A stretch of 64,000 nucleotides of DNA, from assembly GCF_002964665.1 (NCBI RefSeq), contig NZ_PQBZ01000034.1, positions 434,429 through 498,428 of the forward strand, given 5' to 3'. The notes beneath the pieces were generated by a model. That model was not told where the DNA came from. It ran no database searches and was given only the letters and a program-made list of their open reading frames with translations. This document shows positions 18,880 to 29,123 of the stretch, one piece after another; within the stretch, counting starts at the first letter, position 1; the number at the start of each line of letters is the position of its first letter. This stretch comes from Pseudoalteromonas sp. T1lg23B (GTDB lineage Bacteria > Pseudomonadota > Gammaproteobacteria > Enterobacterales > Alteromonadaceae). The position numbers and the translations under genes are program-made.

Positions 18880-18914
18880 GTTCTCAACGAGTTCATGGAG
18901 TGCTCGTTGAGAAC
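18880..18914. terminator. Strong 12-bp hairpin after ldhA
   Basis: GTTCTCAACGAG pairs perfectly with CTCGTTGAGAAC around an 11-base loop, five bases after the ldhA stop and 21 before the converging EamA stop. No T run is present on either side, so it may be a bidirectional 3'-end structure rather than a classic terminator. Confidence 0.55.
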
Positions 18915-18935
18915 AATAGTGTGCTAATCCTGATT

Positions 18936-19823
18936 TTAGCTAAGTAATAATACCGCTACACCAACAAGCGCAATACAACCGCCCATTAGCATATTAAATG
19001 TAATGGGCTCTCGTTTTATAAAGCCTATCGTCATGACCATCAACGGTGCAGTCGCAAAAATAGTTTGGGCAATGGCTGGATCGGTATATTTAACCGATAA
19101 CAGTTGTAACCACAGACCAATAAAGGTCCCAAAAAAGATCGCTGTAAATAACCAACGCCTACCATCAACTCCCGTCATCCGCATCGCTTTGCTAAAGCTT
19201 TGATCTCTCATCCAAGCTACAACTACGGCAACCGCTAACGTACCACTTAACAACCTGATAAGCGCAGCCCACAGGCTACTAACCCCTTCCTCTTGCATAG
19301 CGCCTTTTGACATTACCATTCCTGCGGCTTGGCATAGTGCTGCTAATAATGCGAAAGCTAACCCCTTGTAATATAGCTGCTTTTCCACTGCTGGTAAAAG
19401 CTGTCTTGGCTTAACAGCAATAAGTACACCCAACGTAGTAATTACTATGCCCATCCACGCTTGTAGTGATAAATGTACCCCCAGCATAAAAATATTGAGC
19501 AGTCCTGCAATGGCTGGGGCAAAAGATTCAATAATTAGCGTTCTTGCGGCGCCAATATTACGTAGTGCCGCAAAATAAGCACTATCACCTATCGCAATGC
19601 CGAATATGCCACTGGCTATTAGCCAATACCAGCTAGTTATTTGTTGGGGCAGCAGCCCGTCTCTTAATACTAAAATGGCAACCAACATCATCAGACCGGC
19701 GATTAATCCTTTGCAAAGATTTAATTCCAGCGGTGACAAATGATGACTAAAGCGTTTATATAAAATAGTGGAGCTTGCCCACACTCCTGCGGCTAATATT
19801 GCCGCAACCTCTCCAACACCCAT
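18936..19823 (-). CDS. EamA/DMT family transporter
   Basis: A 295-residue inner-membrane protein with about ten hydrophobic helices in two repeated EamA halves (about 1-140 and 150-290). It belongs to the drug/metabolite transporter superfamily. Typical signatures include WASSTILYKRF in helix 1, the AYFAALRNIGAARTLIIESFAPAIA segment of the first repeat, and ITFNMLMGGCIALVGVAVLLL at the end. Family members export amino acids, nucleosides or other metabolites, and the substrate cannot be inferred. It is divergent from a periplasmic binding protein gene, with a C8 tract in the shared upstream region. Confidence 0.86.
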   Translation of the reverse strand: MGVGEVAAILAAGVWASSTILYKRFSHHLSPLELNLCKGLIAGLMMLVAILVLRDGLLPQQITSWYWLIASGIFGIAIGDSAYFAALRNIGAARTLIIESFAPAIAGLLNIFMLGVHLSLQAWMGIVITTLGVLIAVKPRQLLPAVEKQLYYKGLAFALLAALCQAAGMVMSKGAMQEEGVSSLWAALIRLLSGTLAVAVVVAWMRDQSFSKAMRMTGVDGRRWLFTAIFFGTFIGLWLQLLSVKYTDPAIAQTIFATAPLMVMTIGFIKREPITFNMLMGGCIALVGVAVLLLS

Positions 19824-19902
19824 GAAAAATATCTATATTCAATTTTTAGGCAATTATGAAGGTGCTAGCAGTGATTACAAGTAAATCCGCTGAGCCGATA
19901 AG

Positions 19903-19910
19903 CCCCCCCC
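19903..19910 (+). repeat. Poly-C tract (C8) in divergent intergenic region
   Basis: Eight consecutive C residues lie 33 bases before the proposed start of the plus-strand binding-protein gene and 80 bases before the EamA start. Long C runs are uncommon in this AT-leaning sequence and can slip during replication. Confidence 0.8.
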
Positions 19911-19942
19911 TCAGTATACTCACATTTTAACCCACTAAATTT

Positions 19943-20764
19943 ATGATTTTTATAAAATTACACGCTAGACTTAGGTTTACCATCTCTACAATACGAGTAC
20001 TTAATGTGTCGGTACATAACTACCTATTTATCGTCTTTTTGCTATTGCTTCCGCCTATCACTCAGGCACAACAATGTCGACAAACCGTCAAACTTGGCTT
20101 GGTCGATGATTGGCCACCTCTTACTTATTTTCATAACGGTGAGGCCGCTGGACTAGATATAGAAATTGCCAAAAAAGTATTCAATCGTATCAATGTATGC
20201 TTAACCTACGTAAAGCTTCCATCCAGTGCTCGGGCGTTAGAGCAAATGGAAAGTGGTCAAATCGATGTGGCAGTCATGGTTAGCTACACACCACACAGAG
20301 CGAAATATGGCTACTTTTCAATACCGTACCGCCAAGAAAAGATGAGGTTATTTAGTCTAGCACCTCCCCGACCTCTAGGTAGTCTCGCGCAGTTGCTTGA
20401 TGAAGCAAATTCCGTGGGCCTGAGTATTGGCTCGTTTTATGGTGAAGAACTGGCTGCATTAGCGCGCAACCCCAAGTATCAACAACAACTAGTTGGAATT
20501 TCTAGTGCGAGTCGGCGTTCAGATATGCTGGTAAGAAAGCGTGTCGATTTTATTATCGATGATCTAATAACTGGCTTGTACATTACTAAAATCAAGGGCC
20601 ACAGCCAAATCAAACCTTGGCCATACGTTGTTCATGATAATGAAGTACATATTTTACTTAGACGAACGCCAGAGAATAAGGCGCTAATGAATGAGATAAA
20701 TCAGGCAATAGCCAAACTGCAGAGCGAAATAAACAAACTGGTGAGCGATTACACTCATCATTAG
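19943..20764 (+). CDS. Periplasmic solute-binding protein (family 3)
   Basis: A family 3 binding protein with a hydrophobic export signal (NYLFIVFLLLLPPITQAQQ). The mature domain starts KLGLVDDWPPLTYFHNG and contains DIEIAKKVFNRI and MESGQIDVAVMVSYTP, all typical of amino-acid binding proteins. The upstream part of the frame (about 25 residues before the signal helix) is probably not translated. A GTG at 20006 would give a normal signal peptide, but neither start has a clear Shine-Dalgarno. No transporter genes adjoin, as with the similar gene at 8921-9673. Ligand and partner are unknown. It converges with the hybrid kinase gene, whose stop is 10 bases away. Confidence 0.75.
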   Translation: MIFIKLHARLRFTISTIRVLNVSVHNYLFIVFLLLLPPITQAQQCRQTVKLGLVDDWPPLTYFHNGEAAGLDIEIAKKVFNRINVCLTYVKLPSSARALEQMESGQIDVAVMVSYTPHRAKYGYFSIPYRQEKMRLFSLAPPRPLGSLAQLLDEANSVGLSIGSFYGEELAALARNPKYQQQLVGISSASRRSDMLVRKRVDFIIDDLITGLYITKIKGHSQIKPWPYVVHDNEVHILLRRTPENKALMNEINQAIAKLQSEINKLVSDYTHH

Positions 20765-20773
20765 TATCAGGCG

Positions 20774-23470
20774 CTAGATAACCAACTTGCTATTATCCGT
20801 TATGTGAATAGCGCGGTCCATTGCTAGGATCAGTTCACTTACTTGTTGCTCAAGCGCATCATTGTCAATTCTTTCTTTGAGCATTTTATCAATTTTTGAT
20901 GCAATATTCTGAATTTCAGTGCACTCAAACATCCCCGCAGTCCCCTTAACTGCGTGTACAGAGCGCCCTAAGCCATCGATATCATGATATTTCATCTGAT
21001 TCTGTATCTGCACTTTTTGCTCATAAAGGCCTGAAATATATTTACTTTTAAGCTGTTCAAACTCCTCATTTGGAATATCAATATCATCCGACACAGAAAT
21101 ATTAAGATAGTGGCTGATTTTTTTACTAAATTCATCCCTGTCTATTGGCTTGGCTAAATGATCGGTAAACCCAAGCTTGAGGTATCGCTCTACTTCGTGT
21201 TGCATGGTATTTGCGGTCAACGCCAGAATAGGAGCAGTACACCCTGTTGCTTGTATAAAGTTCAACGCCTGCTCTCCATCCATTACGGGCATTTGTATAT
21301 CCATCAAGATCAAGTCAAAATCTTTGTCTAAAGCAGCTTGAACTGCCAATTGGCCATTTTCTACAGCCGTTACATTTAAACCCATTCTTTCTAAAATACG
21401 TTGTATCAATCGACTATTATCACTATGATCTTCAGCAAGTAATACATCCCCTTTTAATTCACGGTTGTTTTCATTCTGATGAATGTCGCATACAGGAGAT
21501 TGACTTAGAATAGCTTCTTCCAAACTGTTCACCCAGCGTGTATTTTCCGTTGTGAATAACCCTAGCGTTAGCGTAAATGTAGTGCCGGAGCCCACTTCAC
21601 TTTCTACGGTTATATCGCCGTTGAGTTTGTTAGCTAAGTTTTTAGAAATGTTGAGTCCAAGACCCGTCCCCCCATACTTACGAGAGGTCGATGAATCGGC
21701 TTGATAAAAAGCACTAAAAAGCTCTTTTTGTTCTGTTGAAGTCATACCGATCCCGGTATCTTTTACTGATATTTTCAACACATCTTCTGAACACGCCACA
21801 TCTAAGGTAATTTTTCCAACAGAAGTAAATTTCAATGCATTAGAAGTTAAATTCAACAAAATTTGTCTTAATCTAGTAGGGTCGATCACAATGAAATCTG
21901 GCAACGGAAAAGTATAATGCAGCTCAAACTCAAGCCCTTTATCTCTTATCTGTTTGCCTAATAAAGACTCAACATGAGCAATAGATTTAAACAAATTGGC
22001 TTCTATGAGTTCAATTTCCAACCTATTAGCTTCTATTTTAGACATATCCAAAATATCATTTATCAGACCCAAAACATGCCGAGAGTTTTGCAAAATCACA
22101 TTTATGGCGTGATTTCTCTCATGAGGTTTGATGTCGCCAAGTATTATGCCATCAGCATAGCCAATGATGGACGTCATTGGGGTTCTGATCTCATGACTCA
22201 TATTGGCTAAAAAGCGGCTTTTGGACTCGCTGGCATCCCTCAGCTGAGATGCGAGTTGCTCTAATTCGTAGGTACGTTTCAGCACCTTGGTTTCAAGGTT
22301 TTTATTCAACTCAACGTTTTCTTCATTTGTGAGCCTGAATTTATCTGCAACAGCAAACGCAAGTAACATTGCATCCAGCGCTGTACCAACAAGACCCAGT
22401 AAATATAAATTCAGCGTAGACGGTGGCAAAATACCTAGGTTAGTTAAATTGCCAATCATGTTAGGCACCATCATAGCTATGTACGCAAGTACGAAGTACC
22501 TAGCTGGTTTAAACCCTTCGAGTAAACGCAACACGCCAACATACATGCCTAAGCACAATGCGCTCCCAGTCATCACCGTAGCCCACAAAAAGCCAAAGCC
22601 TGGAAATAATATACTAAACGGTAAACCTAAAGCTGAAATTATACCTAACCAAATTGATGTAACTGACAGATTTGGATGCGTTTCCCTTAATTTTAACAAG
22701 CTATTGTAAAAGAGAATGTTAGTGATTGGGGCTAACGTAAAACCAAGCCAATGCAAATGTGCAGAGTACAAACCAAATAATTGGTCAGAGATATGAAAGA
22801 AATGGCTCCAACTATAGACCCAAACAGCAGCAAATAGCGCAAAATATAAATGGGTTAGATCCTTTGAACCTATGTAAATCAATAAGTTGTATAAACCTAG
22901 AATAATACCAACACTGAAGCACAGCGTCATGAGCAGGTTTTCTTTAATAACTAACTGATTAAAATCTTTCGTAGGTTTGATGACTAACTTAGTCGGTGTA
23001 TAAAAAAAGTCACTTTCAAATACAGTAACTAAGTAATATTTTGTATTAGGCTTAAGGTGTATGGTATTACCATAATGAAATGCAAATTCATTCTGATTTT
23101 TTCCACCAGAAAAATAACGCTGAACATCACCATACTCGCTGTATATTCTTGTCTCGATGTTTGCCAATACAGTATTGTAGGGATACAACACCAAATCGTT
23201 TAGATTAGACTCATTGGTTATCTGTGTAACCAGCCAATAGCGACCGGAAAACAACGCCCTAGATGGTAAGGGCTGCAAGCTATTCGCCCACTCATCCACC
23301 GCAAAGAAATCGGCAGGAAAGCGAGTACTCTCCTGCGAAACAAGGAGTCGTGCGTGATCATGCAAATTAACATCTTGTTTATCTACCGAATACTCAAAAA
23401 CATCAGCGGTGCTATAGTTCGCAAACATAGAACCGACAATGAAAATCAGTATTCGTATCAATGAACGCAT
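20774..23470 (-). CDS. Hybrid sensor histidine kinase with 7TMR-DISM sensor, receiver and HPt domains
   Basis: A multi-step phosphorelay kinase of about 898 residues. In order it has a signal peptide, a periplasmic 7TMR-DISM extracellular domain (about 25-165) and seven membrane helices (about 180-375). A coiled coil follows, then a HisKA domain with the phospho-His in FLANMSHEIRTPMTS (about 426) and an ATPase domain (N box NLTSNALKFT, G boxes DTGIGM and GGTGLGLNISK). A receiver follows, with Asp in LILMDIQMPVMDG, then an HPt domain with His in SVHAVKGTAGMFE. I place the start at the ATG at 23470 because it has AAGG at good spacing and gives a clean signal peptide, whereas the longer frame starts with TTG. 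DISM sensors are thought to detect carbohydrates or small ligands. No cognate regulator is adjacent. Confidence 0.9.
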   Translation of the reverse strand: MRSLIRILIFIVGSMFANYSTADVFEYSVDKQDVNLHDHARLLVSQESTRFPADFFAVDEWANSLQPLPSRALFSGRYWLVTQITNESNLNDLVLYPYNTVLANIETRIYSEYGDVQRYFSGGKNQNEFAFHYGNTIHLKPNTKYYLVTVFESDFFYTPTKLVIKPTKDFNQLVIKENLLMTLCFSVGIILGLYNLLIYIGSKDLTHLYFALFAAVWVYSWSHFFHISDQLFGLYSAHLHWLGFTLAPITNILFYNSLLKLRETHPNLSVTSIWLGIISALGLPFSILFPGFGFLWATVMTGSALCLGMYVGVLRLLEGFKPARYFVLAYIAMMVPNMIGNLTNLGILPPSTLNLYLLGLVGTALDAMLLAFAVADKFRLTNEENVELNKNLETKVLKRTYELEQLASQLRDASESKSRFLANMSHEIRTPMTSIIGYADGIILGDIKPHERNHAINVILQNSRHVLGLINDILDMSKIEANRLEIELIEANLFKSIAHVESLLGKQIRDKGLEFELHYTFPLPDFIVIDPTRLRQILLNLTSNALKFTSVGKITLDVACSEDVLKISVKDTGIGMTSTEQKELFSAFYQADSSTSRKYGGTGLGLNISKNLANKLNGDITVESEVGSGTTFTLTLGLFTTENTRWVNSLEEAILSQSPVCDIHQNENNRELKGDVLLAEDHSDNSRLIQRILERMGLNVTAVENGQLAVQAALDKDFDLILMDIQMPVMDGEQALNFIQATGCTAPILALTANTMQHEVERYLKLGFTDHLAKPIDRDEFSKKISHYLNISVSDDIDIPNEEFEQLKSKYISGLYEQKVQIQNQMKYHDIDGLGRSVHAVKGTAGMFECTEIQNIASKIDKMLKERIDNDALEQQVSELILAMDRAIHITDNSKLVI

Positions 23471-23538
23471 AAGATGCCTTAGCTTTTTAAGTGCCCCAGA
23501 TCGAGCACAGTTAAACAGAGGTCTGTTCAATCAACCCC

Positions 23539-25775
23539 TTAAAACCGATAGCTCACGTCAAGCCCAACCCGACGACCTTCTCCTTTGAAGTCTTCAAGCA
23601 TACCTAAAAAATTTCGTAAATCGAACTTTAAGTGACTGTATTCTTCATCAAACAAGTTTTTTGCCCATATATTCGCCTGCCATTGTTCGGCTTCATATTG
23701 GGCATTCATTCGCCACAATACATAGCCATCTTGCTTTGCATAATCAGTCTGCAACTGATCGAAGTAATATTCTGATTGGTAATCAAAACCAAGACTTGTT
23801 TTCAAAGTACCTGACGCTATGTTGTAAGAGTAGGAAAGTTCACCATTAATATTCCACTTTGAAGTAAATGGCAGCCGATTATTAGTAAGTGAAACACCCA
23901 CCGGATCAACAAATTCTTCAAATTCAGCATGAGGGATATAGCCAACACCAAACTGTATCTCTAGTTGCTCTGTTGGCGCATAGAACATATCAGCCTCAGC
24001 ACCATAAATCTTGGAATCAGCGACGTTTTCTAGCAGCTGTAATGGCACGGCACCTGGCACTTTAGAAGGCTGATTCATAAATACTTGCTGATCTTTGTAG
24101 TCATAATAGAACAATGCGGCATTGAACCTAAGTGACTGCTCAGCAAATAACAACTTAGTACCTAGCTCATGGGCATTAAGCTTCTCAGCACCATAATCGC
24201 TTGTTCTGCTTGCTCTGGACTAGACAAATATCCGCCGTTGTATCCACCACTTTTAAAACCGTTGGCAAAGCTGTAATAAACCATTTTATTTGGCGCTAGT
24301 GTGTAATTAATAGCGACCTTACCCGATAAACCATTGTCATCGTTGCGTCCAATCACATGATAAAACGGTAACACCACATCAGTTGCGCTATTTGGGTCAA
24401 ACACACTAATGTGCGAAAGTGAATCATATTCTATGGTTTCATCGCTATATCTGAGCCCAAACGTCAATGTTGTATCAGACCGCCATTGCCATTCATATTG
24501 CGCAAATGCAGCTAACACTTTAGTTCTTATGTCATTGTCATACATGAAAGTTGCCGAGTTTTGGCCATTTTCGCCACCTCTTAGTACACGGAGAATATCA
24601 TTGTAGTTATCCTGATAGATGCGTTCATCTAAATGAAAGAAGCCCGAGGTTAAATAACCTTGCTCATATTCTCGATGATAACGAAGCTCATTATTGAGTA
24701 ACTCCGTTTTTAGTCCCAGATTCCCTTCACATGCCTGCAAAGGTGAACCATCACAGTTGAAAGCATGCTCCCTATCTAGGCGGCTAAAAGCGTTGATCCA
24801 TACTAAGTGAGACTGTTCACTTAACTGATACTCAACTTCCGCAGTCCATCCTTTACCGATACTGTGATGTGGAGAGTCGTTATTAACATTCACCGCCCAA
24901 AAATCATCACTGCCATCATTGAATCCAAACACATCGGTACACTGTCCTGATGCAGCCTCTTGCGCTGAACAAAATTCGAGAGTCGCGGGATTCTTTATAG
25001 CTCCAATGTTACCCACTGGCTGGACTATCCCGCTCCAATGGCTGTAATTTGTTTTTAGGTAAACACTGAACGAATCCCATTGCCCAAAGTAGCTCAATCT
25101 AAGGTCTGATTGTTCCATATTGGCTTCTGGTGCTGTTGGATGAAGGTTGTAGGTGGTGTAATCATATTTAACATGACTGAGCGCAACACGAACCGCTGAC
25201 TCATCATTGATACTGGTGTTGTACACGCCTTGTAATTTCCCCCACTGGTCACTGCCTATACCCAGCGTTAACTCACCATAAGTACCAGCGTCGGGACGCT
25301 TACTGCGGATCAGAACAGCACCACCTGTGCTATTACGGCCAAACAAAGTACCCTGTGGACCTTTTAAAACTTCAACTTGTTCAATATCAAAAAAGTTAAC
25401 GAGTTGATTATTTGCTGACCCAACCGAAGCACCGTCTACGTACATAGCAACGGGAGAAGTATTCGCTGTGTTGTAGTCCAGCAAGCCAACACCACGGATA
25501 TTTATTGCAGGCGGTGTTCCCTCTGCGGCATTTTGACTGACCTTCATGTTGGTTACAAAGCTACCTAATTCGGTAGAATCCTTAACTCCAGCTAGGGCTA
25601 ACTCCTCTCCTTTTACTGGCGTTATAGACACACTCACATCGTCAAGGGATTGCGCTCGTTTTTGCGCATAAACTTCAATCACTTCAATTTGCTGATCATC
25701 TGCGGCAAAAGCAGATAAGTTAAACGCGCCTAACACTGCGCTACATACAAGGCTCAATGGGAGAGTCTGTTTCAT
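23539..25775 (-). pseudogene. TonB-dependent receptor interrupted by a single frameshift
   Basis: The N-terminal part (25775-24162) has a signal peptide, an IEVIEVYAQKRAQSLDDVSVSI plug start and a barrel. The C-terminal part (24153-23539) continues the barrel to a final VGLDVSYRF. Near 24193-24198 the frame shifts. The first frame runs into MVLRSLMPMS and stops, while the other frame reads YGAEKLNAHELGTKLLF across the junction, exactly what a receptor of this type should have there. Loss of one base (ATTTAT to ATTAT) explains it. The intact product would be about 745 residues, an outer-membrane importer of the vitamin B12/iron-complex/sugar receptor group. Either the gene is a recent pseudogene or the base is a sequence error. 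It lies just downstream of an FAD-oxidoreductase gene set. Confidence 0.85.
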
Positions 25776-25872
25776 ATCCTTACTCTTTTATACAATTCAT
25801 TAAGTTAGTGCAAAAAAGTATAGTCCATTTACAGATCCCCCACCAAGAATATATGGGGTACATATTTACTTT

Positions 25873-28119
25873 CTATGCACCATCTGGTTCAAAACCATTT
25901 TCTCCTGATATTTCATTAGGTAACCCACATATTGCACGCGATGTTTGCATGCCAGCCATCACTGCGGCTTCAACACAACCTGCATTGACGCCTGTTTTTA
26001 TCCAATCCCCTGTCAGATAAAGATTTTCAAAAATACTACCATCTGTGGGTAATCGATATCGACTACTCCCTGTTACCGACAACACATAGCGCTCACTAGG
26101 GTCAACATTGACACGCCAGTACTGATAGTTAAATCGAGCGGTATTTAACTCTCCCGCTGGGGCATACAATACGGACCAATCGAATTGATTGTTATGGTTA
26201 TACGCATTTGGCCAAAGTGGTTGCATTTCACTATGTAATTTCTCAATCGCATTAGCTTTGACTTTTGCACTCTGCTCATGAACAAAATTGTGTTCACTGC
26301 GTGGGGGATAATCTGAACATGTAAACGCACTACAAAAATAAGCAATGTTATCAGGACCATCACCCGACCAATCTTCGACACGCAATAAATTTGACATCGC
26401 TGCCCACGTATCGAATGGTTGTGAAAACGCACTTAAAATTGGCCGTTCTTCACTAGGTGGGGCATAGTTGAAACCCAGTTGTTCATCCGTTTTATTCAGC
26501 CACAATTGAAATGCCTGCGTTGCAACTGTTTTAACCTTTGTCGCTTGCTCTTTTAACTTGTCATCCAATTGCAACAGCTCAGGACATAGATGCTCCAAGG
26601 CTGCCACTGAAATGCCAAAAATCACTTTGTCAAAATCAACGCCTCGTTGCAGGGTTTTAGTGGGTAATGGCTGACCAAATTCTTGCTGATAGACGCTTGG
26701 CCAATCTGACCAGTAGGATTCTAAGTTAATATCATGATCACGGATCAACTGTGCCTGTTCTGGGACAACCTGATCTAACAAAGGTTTGCTAGGCCAACAA
26801 GGAAGGCCCTTAACGAATACAAAAGGCTGATAGGACTGATCGACTAAAGTCACTTGTTCTGTAATGTGAATTTGCTCTACGACATCTTTTCCGTGCTCAT
26901 CGAGGCCTGGGCGCAGTGCACTAACCTCATTAAAAAACTCAAATTTCACGCCGCGGCTTTTTAGCAACTCATAAATTGGCGCAAAAATTACATCTCCCAT
27001 GCCAGCTTGCATCTTCCACATCACTCCGCCGTGGTAACAAAGCATTAGTCTTAACATCGCTAAAGTAGCCACACCCGCTTCTACATCACCTTTTGAGAAG
27101 TCGCCATCAACATAACCAAAAACAAGGTCATAGAACCCTCTGATAGGCGCAGACTCTACGGTGTACTGTTCATTGGCACCATTTTTTGCCAGCCACGCTT
27201 TAAAGTCGATATCATTGATGCTGCCAAATCCATTTTCAAATACTCGATCTTTTAAAAGACCAATAACCACAGCAATTCCAAGGTCGGCACAGACGTATGC
27301 TCTACGGATATTAGGATTTTCATCCAATAGTTCCAGCGCTTCGCTATTTAGCCAACGTTTTAGTTTTCGAACCACATACCATACAACGAGCCTATCTTTG
27401 CTATTACTCAGGTCTTTATCTGATGCACGTAAAGTAACCAAGCGCAACAGTTGCTGACTCAAAAGCCCCGGCGTCGACCAAATTTCCCTAAGTTCATCAT
27501 GGGCACTTTGAAAAAAGTCATGGACGTCTTCTTCGATGTCATCAAAGGCGTGACTAACTTGCGATGCGAGATGTTGCAGCAAGCTTCGATCTCGACGTTT
27601 TTTGGTTTGTAGTTTGGTTTGCTTATGATGCTTAGAAATCTCCGACTCCAACGTGCCTATAAATTTTCTTAGCCACGCGACCGCAAGTTCTATGAACTGC
27701 CAAAAGTGCAAGTCCAGTGTGCCTTGGGCCGGATTTCCGTTAATCACAGGAAAATCAATTGGCCAAGTTTCCCATTCATTGTCTATGTACTCTTGGAGCA
27801 CGACAAAACTATGCGGTTTGAATGCATCTTGCCATGTGCTCATTGGCATATCACTCGGCCTGTTTAACTTGTTGTACACGTTTTCAATGGCACGAAATGA
27901 ATTGACATAAGCCCCAAACCACACATGCAAGCCATGCTCCTCAATACGCTCCCCTAAGTCACAATTACGGCCGCTGGCCCCTTTCCCCCCTAGACGCCAC
28001 CCTAATTGATATACAGTGATGTCATACTTTTGTTGCCAATCAGGTTGCTCCGTTAAATAAACCGCAGCCGTCATTGCCGATACTCCACCGCCGAGTATCG
28101 CGATTTTTTCTTGACTCAT
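25873..28119 (-). CDS. Large FAD-dependent oxidoreductase (amine oxidase / phytoene desaturase-like)
   Basis: A 748-residue flavoprotein. The N-terminus carries the dinucleotide-binding motif KIAILGGGVSAMTAAVYL followed by LGGKGASGRN. The C-terminus has the second FAD-contact motif YLTGDWIKTGVNAGCVEAAVMAG. Both match the amine oxidase/carotenoid desaturase superfamily. At about 750 residues it is much longer than ordinary desaturases (about 500), with a charged helical insertion after residue 140. It sits 22 bases downstream of an acetoacetate decarboxylase-like gene, itself 25 bases behind a small hydrolase gene, so the three form an operon. The reaction is not known to me; oxidation or desaturation of a lipid-like or polyketide-like substrate is a guess from the superfamily. 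Confidence 0.75.
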   Translation of the reverse strand: MSQEKIAILGGGVSAMTAAVYLTEQPDWQQKYDITVYQLGWRLGGKGASGRNCDLGERIEEHGLHVWFGAYVNSFRAIENVYNKLNRPSDMPMSTWQDAFKPHSFVVLQEYIDNEWETWPIDFPVINGNPAQGTLDLHFWQFIELAVAWLRKFIGTLESEISKHHKQTKLQTKKRRDRSLLQHLASQVSHAFDDIEEDVHDFFQSAHDELREIWSTPGLLSQQLLRLVTLRASDKDLSNSKDRLVVWYVVRKLKRWLNSEALELLDENPNIRRAYVCADLGIAVVIGLLKDRVFENGFGSINDIDFKAWLAKNGANEQYTVESAPIRGFYDLVFGYVDGDFSKGDVEAGVATLAMLRLMLCYHGGVMWKMQAGMGDVIFAPIYELLKSRGVKFEFFNEVSALRPGLDEHGKDVVEQIHITEQVTLVDQSYQPFVFVKGLPCWPSKPLLDQVVPEQAQLIRDHDINLESYWSDWPSVYQQEFGQPLPTKTLQRGVDFDKVIFGISVAALEHLCPELLQLDDKLKEQATKVKTVATQAFQLWLNKTDEQLGFNYAPPSEERPILSAFSQPFDTWAAMSNLLRVEDWSGDGPDNIAYFCSAFTCSDYPPRSEHNFVHEQSAKVKANAIEKLHSEMQPLWPNAYNHNNQFDWSVLYAPAGELNTARFNYQYWRVNVDPSERYVLSVTGSSRYRLPTDGSIFENLYLTGDWIKTGVNAGCVEAAVMAGMQTSRAICGLPNEISGENGFEPDGA

Positions 28120-28141
28120 GATTCTTATCCTTGTTCAACAA

Positions 28142-29098
28142 TTATGCACCACTGACGATTTCATAGGCGCCGTCTTGGTCAAAGTCCATACACACATAGT
28201 ATGGAAGTTTGGCCATTTGTTCCCCGATGTCGATACCAAACATATCGTTTAACGGAAAAGCATCGAGACGGTTGATAGTCACTTTAAACTCGTCCTTCAA
28301 AAAGCCCATTTTATGAATGCGCTTTATTTCTGAGGGGGAATGTACAACCGCTTTATAGACAGCGTTTTCGGCGAAGCCATCAGGAAACTGTTTAAACAGA
28401 ATTTGATCCATTTGAGGGTGTGTAAAACCAGAGAGAAACTGTTTGAGTAAATCAGCGCTAATGTTAATTTCATCACAGCTTGAATGCAGTAAATCAGCCA
28501 CTTCATGGCCTATTTCGAATAGTTCTTCAAACCAGTTGTCGTCATCTGTATGCCGCTTGATATTTAGTAGCTCATGCCACGCCATTTTCGTATCTGGGCT
28601 GAAGGGGTTGAAGGTTTCCATGCTCAACGAAAAATAATCTGCTTTCTTATGAGAATCCGGCATATCATAACGACATTGATATTTATTATACCCCCATGTT
28701 TCGCGCCCATTTACTAAAGCATTTATATTATTAACAGTGATAAATGCAGGGTACCAATAAAGGTGGGTCATTTTATTGGTTGCACTGTCTATTTGAGCAA
28801 CCGGTAACCAGACAATGATGTCTGTTTCTTGCATCCAGCCGTAACTTCTAAACGGCTCTACCTTGGACGCTATATTTTCAATATCGGTGAATGTGAGCAA
28901 GCAATACGAGGACAACGCTCTAAAATGAAACTCGCTATTACTTATACTATTAAGAGTTTTATCGACGTAACTCTGTATAGAAACATATGTGCCCTTAATA
29001 AAGAATCCATACATCATGGCGTTAATCATTCTGCAAGGCGGTTTGGCGATTGGGTTTCCGAAAAAGTGTTGATAGGTGCCGTATTGCTCTTCGCTCAT
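28142..29098 (-). CDS. Acetoacetate decarboxylase family protein
   Basis: A 318-residue protein resembling acetoacetate decarboxylase. The segment LVNGRETWGYNKYQ matches the family's GRE.WGYPK motif, in which the Lys forms the Schiff base with the keto acid. The LYWYPAFITVNN segment ahead of it also fits. True acetoacetate decarboxylases are about 245 residues, so this one is extended at both ends. Family members also include enzymes that do not decarboxylate but handle other beta-keto or enol substrates. It is the middle gene of a three-gene operon with an FAD oxidoreductase and an alpha/beta hydrolase, so it probably acts on an intermediate of the same unknown pathway. Confidence 0.68.
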   Translation of the reverse strand: MSEEQYGTYQHFFGNPIAKPPCRMINAMMYGFFIKGTYVSIQSYVDKTLNSISNSEFHFRALSSYCLLTFTDIENIASKVEPFRSYGWMQETDIIVWLPVAQIDSATNKMTHLYWYPAFITVNNINALVNGRETWGYNKYQCRYDMPDSHKKADYFSLSMETFNPFSPDTKMAWHELLNIKRHTDDDNWFEELFEIGHEVADLLHSSCDEINISADLLKQFLSGFTHPQMDQILFKQFPDGFAENAVYKAVVHSPSEIKRIHKMGFLKDEFKVTINRLDAFPLNDMFGIDIGEQMAKLPYYVCMDFDQDGAYEIVSGA

Positions 29099-29123
29099 TG
29101 TTTATTCCTTCAATTTGTACCTG

